A DNA stretch of 5,388 bases, from NCBI GenBank assembly GCA_013816645.1, contig JACDEC010000253.1, positions 1 to 5,388 of the forward strand. Direction: 5' to 3'. Shown here piece after piece: positions 1 to 5,388 of the stretch. Source of the stretch: Planctomycetota bacterium (GTDB taxonomy: Bacteria > Planctomycetota > UBA11346). The notes under the pieces are model-generated. The model was given only the letters and a program-made list of their open reading frames with translations, made no database searches and was not told where the DNA came from. Both the position numbers and the translations under genes were made by a program. Position 1 is the stretch's first letter. Every line of letters starts with the position of its first letter.

Positions 1-527
1 GCTTCACCCACCTCGGCAACGGCATCCCGCGCGCGCTCGACCGCCACGACAACGTGCTCTGGCGCGTGCTCGATGCCGGCGGGCTGGCCATCGGCCTGAT
101 TCCCGACGGCATCCACGTCTCGCCCGCGCTGTTCCGGCTGATGCACCGGCTCAGCGGCGACACGTACTACACCACCGACGCCATCGCCGCGGCGGGATCC
201 CCGCCCGGCCGCTACACCATCGGCGGCATCGCCCTCGAGGTCGGCGCGGACCAGGTCGTGCGCGAGCAGGGCAAGAGCAACTTCGCCGGTTCGGCGCTGG
301 CGCCGCTCCAGGGCGTGCTGCGCGCCGCACGCATGCTCGGTTGCTCCTGGCAGGATCCATGGCTGCGCGCCTCGCTGGCCCCGCGGCAGCTGATCGGCCT
401 GGCCGATCCGCTGGCGATCGGGCAGCCCGCGGATTTCTGCGTGATCGAAGGCGATCGCGAGCCGCGCGTGGTCGCGGTGTTCGCCGACGGCGTCGAAGTC
501 GCGCGGCATCAGTCGCCGTCGGGTTGA
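1..527 (+). CDS. nagA: N-acetylglucosamine-6-phosphate deacetylase-like amidohydrolase, C-terminal part (5' end outside window)
   Basis: This is the 3' part of a gene read in the frame whose first full codon is base 3; about 174 residues are present and the TGA stop is at 525-527. NagA removes the acetyl group from GlcNAc-6-phosphate to give glucosamine-6-phosphate in the cytoplasm, during amino-sugar catabolism or cell-wall recycling. The visible motifs follow NagA order. THLGN (codons 6-20) matches the THLYN metal/substrate motif. IPDGIHV has its His at 114-116. TTDA has the presumed catalytic Asp at 177-179. A GRYxxGG strand and an FAGSAL motif follow, then a C-terminal IGxPADFCVIEG strand typical of the amidohydrolase beta-sandwich. 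ATG codons inside this stretch are not starts, because the THLGN motif lies upstream of the first one (54). The next gene is convergent, 5 bases away. A related amidohydrolase with another N-acetylated sugar substrate is possible. Confidence 0.8.
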   Translation, partial: FTHLGNGIPRALDRHDNVLWRVLDAGGLAIGLIPDGIHVSPALFRLMHRLSGDTYYTTDAIAAAGSPPGRYTIGGIALEVGADQVVREQGKSNFAGSALAPLQGVLRAARMLGCSWQDPWLRASLAPRQLIGLADPLAIGQPADFCVIEGDREPRVVAVFADGVEVARHQSPSG

Positions 528-532
528 GCGGA

Positions 533-1279
533 TCAGCCCTCGACCACCGGCTTGCGCTGCCACGCGCAAGCCGGCGCAAGGATGCGCAGCTGCTGCGCCG
601 TGAACGCGCTCGAATCAGCGACGGTCATCTGGATGTGACCCCACTGCATGTAGGCCGGGCAGTACTTGAGCAGGATCGCGCGCCGCTCCCAACGGGTCTC
701 GGTCCACGGCATGGTGCCATGGGTCAAGGCTTCGGAGAAGACCAGGACGTCGCCGGCGCGCACGGGAACGTGGCGAACCAGCGGGTGGTCGACGTCATAG
801 ACCTGGGGCGGGGGCGGGTAGATCGATTTGTGGGTGCCGGGGATGCAGCAAAAGCCGCCGGCTCCGGCGGGCACGTCATTGAGCGCGAAGCTGACCACGA
901 CCAGGCCGTTGTGCATGCGCGCGCCGTGCGAGACGTGGAAGCAGCCGTAATCGAACATCGCGGCTTCGTGGTGCAGGCCCTCGCCGCCGCGCTCGCCGTC
1001 GGCGCGCATCGCCATGCCGTAGACGTGGTCGAGGCGGAACTTCTCGCCGATGACGCCGCGCAGCACCGGCAGGGTGCGCGGGTGGTCGAGCAGCGCGCGC
1101 CATTCTGGACCCCAATCGAGGAAGCCGCTGAAGCGCGACCTGCCCGGGTCGTTCGACGGCTTGGAGATGCCGTGCGCGTCCATCGTCGCGCGCATCCGTT
1201 CGACCTGCTCGGGCGGCAGCGCGCCCTCGATCACCAGGTAGCCCTGGAGGTCGAAGAGGAAGCGCTGCTCATCCGTCAT
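533..1279 (-). CDS. Phytanoyl-CoA dioxygenase (PhyH) family protein
   Basis: A 248-residue protein of the PhyH family: cytoplasmic non-heme Fe(II), 2-oxoglutarate-dependent oxygenases that hydroxylate small molecules. The N-terminus (MTDEQRFLFDLQGYLVIEGAL) is the usual family opening. The core runs through GLHHEAAMFDYG (about 101-112), GLVVVSFALNDVPAGAGGFCCIPGTHKS (about 125-152) and AGDVLVFSEALTHGTMPW (175-192). His187 is the likely distal iron ligand and Arg199/Arg200 the likely 2-oxoglutarate contact. The proximal motif reads H103-H104-E105 rather than a plain HxD. The ATG at 1277-1279 was chosen because the frame stays open upstream to 1471, but those extra residues are Arg/Pro/Cys-rich and unlike the family. 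A GTG at 1292-1294 is an alternative start, and no strong Shine-Dalgarno is seen. The gene is divergent from the acyltransferase-like gene. The substrate is unknown. Confidence 0.85.
   Translation of the reverse strand: MTDEQRFLFDLQGYLVIEGALPPEQVERMRATMDAHGISKPSNDPGRSRFSGFLDWGPEWRALLDHPRTLPVLRGVIGEKFRLDHVYGMAMRADGERGGEGLHHEAAMFDYGCFHVSHGARMHNGLVVVSFALNDVPAGAGGFCCIPGTHKSIYPPPPQVYDVDHPLVRHVPVRAGDVLVFSEALTHGTMPWTETRWERRAILLKYCPAYMQWGHIQMTVADSSAFTAQQLRILAPACAWQRKPVVEG
547..574. terminator. Perfect 11-bp GC-rich stem-loop at a convergent gene junction
   Basis: Bases 547-557 (CCGGCTTGCGC) are exactly complementary to 564-574 (GCGCAAGCCGG), leaving a 6-base loop. The hairpin starts 19 bases after the deacetylase stop codon and sits inside the last codons of the convergent dioxygenase gene (around Pro235-Pro244). 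Its placement fits transcript termination or 3'-end protection for the rightward deacetylase transcript. Neither strand has a T-run after the stem, so a classical intrinsic terminator is not shown. Confidence 0.4.
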
Positions 1280-1355
1280 CTCGAGGGCGGTCACGGCTGG
1301 GGCGATGGGCTGGATCAAGTGACTCTCGCAGGCGGACGGAGGGCGCGGCTGCCAG

Positions 1356-1370
1356 GCAGCGTACCGGCGG
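1356..1370. repeat. Imperfect 15-bp direct repeat, copy 1
   Basis: GCAGCGTACCGGCGG matches the second copy at 1403-1417 (GCAGCGTGCCGGAGG) at 13 of 15 positions. The two copies have the same orientation and starts 47 bases apart. Paired direct repeats in a divergent promoter region can be sites for a dimeric regulator, but in DNA this GC-rich chance is a real alternative. Confidence 0.35.
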
Positions 1371-1398
1371 GGAGCACGAGCGCAGGACGAGTTGCACA

Positions 1399-1411
1399 GC
1401 ACGCAGCGTGC
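1399..1411. promoter_or_regulatory. 13-bp perfect dyad, candidate operator
   Basis: GCACGC, a central A and GCGTGC form a perfect inverted repeat in the divergent control region. It lies 50 bases upstream of the acyltransferase-like ATG and 119 bases upstream of the dioxygenase ATG. Its symmetry and position suit a dimeric repressor or activator. It does not resemble an operator class I can name, and no regulator gene is in the window. It overlaps the second copy of the direct repeat. Confidence 0.35.
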
Positions 1412-1417
1412 CGGAGG
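1403..1417. repeat. Imperfect 15-bp direct repeat, copy 2
   Basis: GCAGCGTGCCGGAGG is the second copy of the repeat at 1356-1370. The two differences are at the 8th and 13th bases. It shares its first nine bases with the 13-bp dyad, so the two signals may be parts of one binding site. Confidence 0.35.
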
Positions 1418-1461
1418 CGCTTCTTGTACCGCACCCTGCGTCGCTATATCGGCACGCCGAC

Positions 1462-2655
1462 ATGACTGCATCGACCGAGCTCGACCGCCTCTGCGCTGAA
1501 CTCGGCCTGGCCGAAGTCCCGGCTAGTTGGCGCGCGACCTGGAACCTGACGGCTACGTTCGACGATGACATGCCGGTGCTGGATCCTTCATGGGTTGCCG
1601 CGGCCGGCCAAGCCATCGGCCTGGAAGCGGAAGCCACCCGCGCGCTGGGCGATGCTGCGAGCGAACTGGCGCAGCGGCCGGGCCTGATCCGATTGATGCG
1701 CCACTGCCACCACGAGCTCTTCGTCGCGCGCGAACCGGCGCCGGGTTCTTGGCCGACATTGCCGGGAACCAGCGCCGCCGATCGCCTGTTCCACGCCCTG
1801 GTCCTGCTCTCGGGCTGGCCGCGACTCGAGCGCCGGCATCGCGCGCGCGGCATACCCAGCGACATCACCCGCGCGACGCTCGCGGATTTCGCCATGCGGT
1901 TGCGCGAACACCAGCGCAAGCACGGGCAGTGGGGACTCGACGCGCACGGCTGGTTGTCCCGGCACTTCCGCGACCGCATCTACCAACTCGGGCGACTGCA
2001 GTTCGAGACCGCAGGCGCCGAGAAGACCGTCCACGTCTACCAGGACGATGATGGCGAGGTCGCCCTGCTCGCCGCTCCCGGCAGCGCTTTCCGCGCCGAC
2101 GGCTTGCTGGCTTCGGCCTTCGCCGGCGATGCGCCGGTCGCCTTCACCGCCGCGCTGTCGATCGATGCCGTCCGCATCGTCGGTCATCCCTTCGACCGCG
2201 ATGGCCTGGTGCGGGCCGAGCCGATCGTGCTCGACGCCCGCCGCTGGCGCTGCGTGCTGCGGCCTGGCGATCCGGTGCTGGCGGTGCACATCACCGCTTA
2301 CGGACCGATGGACGACGCCGCCTGCAGCGCGTCGTTCGCCCAGGCGCTCGACTTCTTCCCGAAGCACGTCCCCGAGCATCCCTTCGCGGCGTTCACCTGC
2401 GTCTCCTGGCTGATGGACGGCCAACTCGCGCGCTGGCTGCCCGCCGACGGCAACATCGTGCGCTTCCTGCGCCGCTACCACCTGTTCCCGATCGAGGGCG
2501 CCGACGCGACCCAGCATTTCGAACGGATATTCGGCGGAGCGGTCGACCTGGCGACCGCTCCCCAGGCGACCCAGCTGCAGCGCGTGCTGGTCGCGCACCT
2601 GCGCGCCGGCGGCCGCTGGCACCGCGGCGGGGGACTCATCCTCCGCGGAGGCTAA
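1462..2655 (+). CDS. Acyltransferase domain-containing protein (NAT_N / GNAT_C type)
   Basis: A 397-residue, soluble-looking protein with no signal peptide or membrane segment. It resembles the little-studied two-domain family that databases call acyltransferase domain-containing protein. Residues about 5-155 form a helical N-terminal domain, and about 160-394 a GNAT-like C-terminal domain. Supporting C-terminal blocks are HITAYGPMDDAAC (276-288), FTCVSWLMDGQL (311-322), the basic NIVRFLRRYHLFP (331-343) and a TQLQRVLVAHLRAGGRWHRGGG tail split at about 370-391. The expected chemistry is acyl transfer from an acyl-CoA or carrier; the acceptor is unknown. The ATG at 1462 fits the start of the family's N-terminal helix. 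An in-frame GTG at 1408 would add 18 residues and overlap the operator-like sequences. There is no clear Shine-Dalgarno. The gene is divergent from the dioxygenase gene and abuts the convergent DUF1854 gene with no spacer. Confidence 0.75.
   Translation: MTASTELDRLCAELGLAEVPASWRATWNLTATFDDDMPVLDPSWVAAAGQAIGLEAEATRALGDAASELAQRPGLIRLMRHCHHELFVAREPAPGSWPTLPGTSAADRLFHALVLLSGWPRLERRHRARGIPSDITRATLADFAMRLREHQRKHGQWGLDAHGWLSRHFRDRIYQLGRLQFETAGAEKTVHVYQDDDGEVALLAAPGSAFRADGLLASAFAGDAPVAFTAALSIDAVRIVGHPFDRDGLVRAEPIVLDARRWRCVLRPGDPVLAVHITAYGPMDDAACSASFAQALDFFPKHVPEHPFAAFTCVSWLMDGQLARWLPADGNIVRFLRRYHLFPIEGADATQHFERIFGGAVDLATAPQATQLQRVLVAHLRAGGRWHRGGGLILRGG
2622..2648. terminator. GC-rich hairpin at the second convergent junction
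   Basis: Bases 2622-2630 pair with 2640-2648 in eight of nine positions (mismatch C2628/T2642), with a 9-base loop. Its right arm overlaps a 12-bp perfect palindrome at 2640-2651 (CCTCCGCGGAGG). Leftward transcripts meet it 7 bases after the DUF1854 stop codon, a reasonable place for an operon terminator. For the rightward gene it lies in the last codons. There is no T-run on either strand, and such self-complementary GC runs arise easily in this composition. Confidence 0.25.
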
Positions 2656-3135
2656 TCAGAGCGCGCGGATGGCTTCGATGCGCGAGCGCGGGTCGAGCGC
2701 CGCCAAGGAAGCGATGACGTAGCGGTTGCCGAGCGTGTCGCGGATCAGCACGTGGTCCTCGCTCACGCGGGTGAGGTTCTTGCCCGGTTCGCGCAGCAGG
2801 AAGCGACGGCGGCCGCGGTCGGTCTCCACGTCCCAGTAGCGGTTGCCGAACTCCACGCGCACCGCGTGTACGCTGGTGATGGCGGCGATGCAGTAGCGGC
2901 GGCCGAGCTCCTCTTCGGCGATGGCGCGCGAGGCCGGCGCGAACACCGCCAACCCCCCGACCATGGCGAGGCAGGTCTTCTGGTCATCGAGCAGGGCGAT
3001 GTCCTGGCCGCGTCCGGTGATCGGGCGCGCCCACACCAGGCGCACCGGCACCGGCGGCCGCCCGTCGATCGCGGCGGTGACGCGATCGAGCGCGCGCGCC
3101 AGGGTGATCGCGGGAACTCCTTCGGAGCCGCTCAT
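2656..3135 (-). CDS. DUF1854 family protein, partner of the adjacent ABC exporter
   Basis: A 159-residue soluble protein of the DUF1854 family, of unknown biochemical function. Family features are the VRLVWARPITGRGQDIALLD strand-turn-strand (31-50), the EEELGRRY segment (74-81), the signature WDVETDRGRRRFLLREP (101-117), and the GNRYVI...LDPRSR ending (136-152). No catalytic motif, signal peptide or membrane segment is seen, so a binding or regulatory role is more likely than an enzyme. Its ATG overlaps the TGA of the exporter gene (ATGA), which indicates one transcript and coupled translation. In database annotation, DUF1854 proteins beside such exporters are called cyanophycin metabolism-associated. 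That name rests on neighbourhood, and here it is unsupported by any cyanophycin gene in view. Its stop codon directly abuts the convergent acyltransferase-like gene. Confidence 0.85.
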   Translation of the reverse strand: MSGSEGVPAITLARALDRVTAAIDGRPPVPVRLVWARPITGRGQDIALLDDQKTCLAMVGGLAVFAPASRAIAEEELGRRYCIAAITSVHAVRVEFGNRYWDVETDRGRRRFLLREPGKNLTRVSEDHVLIRDTLGNRYVIASLAALDPRSRIEAIRAL

Positions 3136-5363
3136 GCGATCTCCATGACCTCGGCCTTGAGCCGGTTGATCTCGCCTTGGAGGCGGACGAGCTTGGCGAA
3201 GTGCCCAGCGGGCTTGGCCAACAGCTCATCGTGCGTGCCCTGTTCGACGACCGTGCCGTCGTCGACCACGACCAGGCGGTGGGCGTTGCGCAGCGTCGCC
3301 AGGCGGTGGGCGATGGCGATGGTGGTGCGGCCCTGGATCAGCCGGGCGATCGCCTCCTGGATCGCCTTCTCGGTCTGCGAATCGATCGCCGAGGTCGCCT
3401 CGTCGAGGATCAGGATGCGCGGATCGTGGAGGATGGCGCGGGCGATGGACAGGCGCTGGCGCTCGCCGCCCGACAGCTCGGCGCCGCCGTCGCCGACCAG
3501 GGTGTCGTAGCCGTCCTCCTTCTCGAGGATGAAGTCGTGGCAGTGCGCGGCCTGCGCGGCGGCGACGATCTGCGCGAAGCTCGCCTCGGGACAGCCGTAG
3601 CGGATGTTGTCGAGGATCGATCCGTGGAACAGGAACGGGTCCTGCATGACGATGCCGATGCGGCGCCGGTAGCCCTCGAGCGGCAGATCCTGGAGCCGGA
3701 CGCCGTCGATCAGGATCTCGCCGTGGTCGGGGTCGTAGAAGCGGCAGAGCAGGTTGATGATCGTGCTCTTGCCGGCGCCCGAGCGTCCGACCAGGCCGAG
3801 CATCTCGCCGGCCTCGGCGACGAAGGAGATGTCCTTGAGCACCTCCTTGCCGCGGTCGTAGCTGAAGCTGACGCCGCGGAACTCGACCCGGCCGGCGAAC
3901 GGTGCGGGCAGCGCCGGCGCGGTCGCGCCGGGCGCGCGCCCGACGTCCTCCTCGGTCTTCTGGTCGAGCACGTTGAACACCCGTTCGGCGCCGGCGAACG
4001 CGCCGGTCATCCAGTTGAGCACCGCCGCGAACCACTGCAGAGGACCGTAGAACATTGCCATGAACCCGGCGAAGGCGCTGATGTCGCCCAGAGTCGGTCC
4101 GCCGCCGCCGCTGGCGACCACGCCCTTGGCGCCGAACCACCACACGCCGATCATGCCGAGCTGCATGACCAGGGCGAGGACCTCGAAGAAGCCGAAGTTG
4201 GTGCGGTCGGTCGCGAGGTTGGCGGCGAAGAGCTGGTCGTTGGCGCGCGCGAACTCGCCAGCCCGGCGCTGCTCCTGGCTGAGCGCCTTGACCACCTTGA
4301 CCCCGCGCAGTGATTCGCCGAGCAGCGAATAGAGCTTGCCACGCCGGGCGTTGCGGCGGTGGAACAGCGGAATCAGCCGCTTCCAGAACCACGCGCCGCC
4401 GCCGATCAGGAAGGGCACGGGCAGGAAGGCGATCAGCGCGAGCTGCGGATTGAGGATGACCAGGATCACCGCGATCGCGACCAGTGACAGCGCGTTGACC
4501 AGCAGGTACGGCAGCCCGTCCTTGAGGAAATGCTGGAGCTCGCTGGTGTCGTTCATCACCCGGCCGACGAGTTCGCCGGCGTCGCGCTTGCCGTGGTAGG
4601 ACATGCGCAGGCGCGAGAGGTGCTCGTGCAGCCTATCCTGGAGATCGGTGACCACCCGGCCGCTCAGCCACACCGCCAGGGTGTTGCCGATGACCCGACA
4701 GATCATGGCGCTGAGCACCGCGGCGAGGATCACGCCGATCCACAGCGGCAGGCTCTCGAGGCGGCCGGGGACGATGACGTCGTCGGTGATGTGCTTGTAG
4801 GCCAGCGGCGGCGCCATTGACACCGCCACGCCGATCATGGTCACCACCAGCATCAGGATCGCACGACCGCGGTACGGACGCACCAGGCCGAGGATGCGCA
4901 GCAGGATGCGGCCGCGCGGCACGCACAGCGGGCAGTTGGCGCCGCGCTCGGGCAGCGGAGCCGCGCAGCGCTTGCAGAACGGCGACTCGAGCCCGTCGGG
5001 CAGCAATGGCGTGCGTTTGGCGACCAGGTCGTTGAGCACGCGCGCGATCGCCGCGAACTCGGCGACCAGGTTGCGCGTGAAGTAGGCGAGCACGCGCTCG
5101 CCGTCGCTGGTGGTCGCTGTCAGCCGGCCGCTGCCGTAGAGTTCGTCGGTCGCCGCCTTGGTGAGGTTGGCGATGGGCAGCGAGAGCAGCACGCGTTCGC
5201 CGTGGATCACGAGGATGCGCGCGGCGGTGACCGCGACGCGCAGCTCGGCGAAGCGTTGGTGGAAATCGAGGTCGGCGGTGACCCGCGCATGCACCGGTTC
5301 CCCGGGAGCGGACTCGCGCAGCGCTCGTTCGCTGTCCTCGGGGAAGGTCTGATCGAAGGGCAT
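3132..5363 (-). CDS. ABC exporter (fused TMD-NBD) with N-terminal PH-like and zinc-ribbon extension
   Basis: A 743-residue inner-membrane ABC half-transporter expected to work as a homodimer; the substrate is unknown. Residues about 25-115 look like a beta-rich PH-like domain (ILVIHGERVLLSLPIANL, then GSGRLTATTSDGERVLAYF, then a closing helix). A zinc ribbon follows: C130-X2-C133-X10-C144-X2-C147. The transmembrane domain runs about 155-455, with six hydrophobic segments near 168-187, 206-226, 285-304, 307-325, 391-411 and 428-452. The nucleotide-binding domain (about 492-725) is complete: Walker A GRSGAGKST (526-534), Q-loop Gln574, signature LSGGERQ (630-636), Walker B with catalytic Glu655, and H-loop His686. 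ATP hydrolysis should therefore be intact. Ordinary exporters of this class have about 580-600 residues, so the extension is about 150. The ATG at 5361-5363 has only a weak GGA 5 bases upstream. The frame remains open to the window edge, so an earlier start cannot be excluded. Confidence 0.9.
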   Translation of the reverse strand: MPFDQTFPEDSERALRESAPGEPVHARVTADLDFHQRFAELRVAVTAARILVIHGERVLLSLPIANLTKAATDELYGSGRLTATTSDGERVLAYFTRNLVAEFAAIARVLNDLVAKRTPLLPDGLESPFCKRCAAPLPERGANCPLCVPRGRILLRILGLVRPYRGRAILMLVVTMIGVAVSMAPPLAYKHITDDVIVPGRLESLPLWIGVILAAVLSAMICRVIGNTLAVWLSGRVVTDLQDRLHEHLSRLRMSYHGKRDAGELVGRVMNDTSELQHFLKDGLPYLLVNALSLVAIAVILVILNPQLALIAFLPVPFLIGGGAWFWKRLIPLFHRRNARRGKLYSLLGESLRGVKVVKALSQEQRRAGEFARANDQLFAANLATDRTNFGFFEVLALVMQLGMIGVWWFGAKGVVASGGGGPTLGDISAFAGFMAMFYGPLQWFAAVLNWMTGAFAGAERVFNVLDQKTEEDVGRAPGATAPALPAPFAGRVEFRGVSFSYDRGKEVLKDISFVAEAGEMLGLVGRSGAGKSTIINLLCRFYDPDHGEILIDGVRLQDLPLEGYRRRIGIVMQDPFLFHGSILDNIRYGCPEASFAQIVAAAQAAHCHDFILEKEDGYDTLVGDGGAELSGGERQRLSIARAILHDPRILILDEATSAIDSQTEKAIQEAIARLIQGRTTIAIAHRLATLRNAHRLVVVDDGTVVEQGTHDELLAKPAGHFAKLVRLQGEINRLKAEVMEIA
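3141..3144 (-). promoter_or_regulatory. Ribosome binding site for the DUF1854 gene, inside the exporter's last codons
   Basis: The minus strand reads GGAG here, 5 bases before the DUF1854 ATG at 3133-3135. The motif is part of the exporter's terminal Met-Glu-Ile-Ala codons. With the ATGA overlap it supports this start and suggests translational coupling of the two proteins. Confidence 0.65.
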
Positions 5364-5388
5364 GGAGATCCGGCGGGATGGAGGCTGT

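Larger units (their letters stand above)
1280..1461. promoter_or_regulatory. Divergent intergenic region between dioxygenase and acyltransferase genes
   Basis: These 182 bases separate the start codons of two divergently transcribed genes, so both promoters should lie here. A TATATC sequence at 1445-1450 could be a -10 element for the rightward gene, with a poor TTGTAC at 1424-1429 upstream (15-base spacing). If used, it would leave a leader of only about 5 bases. For the leftward gene no convincing -35/-10 pair is seen. The region contains a 13-bp dyad and a 15-bp imperfect direct repeat, annotated separately, which could bind a regulator. The promoter elements are weak matches and are inferred. 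Confidence 0.5.

Noticed and set aside
584..598. Inverted repeat GCGCAGC-T-GCTGCGC
   Set aside because: It lies well inside the dioxygenase coding sequence and is explained by Gln-Gln-Leu-Arg codons in GC-rich usage; its one-base centre does not make a good hairpin.
341..1465. Long plus-strand open frame (374 codons) opposite the dioxygenase gene
   Set aside because: It is antisense to a clear PhyH gene, has a low-complexity Arg/Ala/Val-rich translation without a recognisable domain, and is expected from the high GC content.
1280..1471. N-terminal extension of the dioxygenase by 64 residues to a start at 1471
   Set aside because: The extra residues are Arg/Pro/Cys-rich and unlike the family, they would overlap the start of the divergent gene, and the family-typical N-terminus begins at the ATG at 1277-1279.
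1588..2622. Long minus-strand open frame (344 codons) opposite the acyltransferase-like gene
   Set aside because: It is a compositional shadow: no family motif is seen, while the plus strand carries recognisable conserved blocks throughout.
3177..4313. Long plus-strand open frame (378 codons) opposite the exporter
   Set aside because: It is antisense to the intact ATP-binding domain with all its motifs, and its translation has no domain.
3226..4392. Minus-strand open frame (388 codons) in another frame of the exporter gene
   Set aside because: It overlaps the exporter on the same strand and its translation is a long Arg/Pro/Gly-rich string, a typical frame shadow of GC-rich DNA.

Overview
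The window is a very GC-rich, gene-dense piece of bacterial chromosome with strong G/C preference at third codon positions. Because of this composition, long open frames also appear antisense to the real genes. The organism cannot be named from the sequence alone. The style of the deacetylase fragment and of the PhyH-like dioxygenase resembles what I recall from the Planctomycetota/Verrucomicrobiota/Lentisphaerota group. The ABC transporter/DUF1854 pair is also known from Proteobacteria, so this placement is tentative. No tRNA, rRNA, CRISPR array, insertion sequence or phage gene is visible.

Layout, left to right. (1) Bases 1-527, plus strand: the C-terminal part of an N-acetylglucosamine-6-phosphate deacetylase (NagA-like amidohydrolase), cut by the window edge. 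(2) 533-1279, minus strand: a PhyH-family Fe(II)/2-oxoglutarate dioxygenase-like protein, convergent with the deacetylase gene and only 5 bases from it. A perfect 11-bp stem-loop lies in its last codons. (3) 1280-1461: a 182-base divergent intergenic region, the only real non-coding stretch, with a 13-bp dyad and a 15-bp imperfect direct repeat. (4) 1462-2655, plus strand: a two-domain acyltransferase-like protein of the NAT_N/GNAT_C type. (5) 2656-3135 and 3132-5363, both minus strand: a two-gene operon. The upstream gene is a fused ABC exporter with an extra N-terminal PH-like and zinc-ribbon region. The downstream gene is a small DUF1854 protein whose ATG overlaps the exporter stop codon (ATGA).

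How they may work together. The exporter and DUF1854 protein are almost certainly made together and probably act as one system. Related pairs are labelled 'cyanophycin metabolism-associated' in database annotation, but no cyanophycin gene is inside this window, so that link is untested here. The dioxygenase and the acyltransferase share one divergent control region, which suggests co-regulation and perhaps one small-molecule modification pathway; their substrate is unknown. The deacetylase belongs to amino-sugar catabolism and need not be linked to the rest. The most interesting material is the exporter architecture with its DUF1854 partner and the divergent dioxygenase/acyltransferase pair. 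I see no clear evidence for an entirely new type of system.
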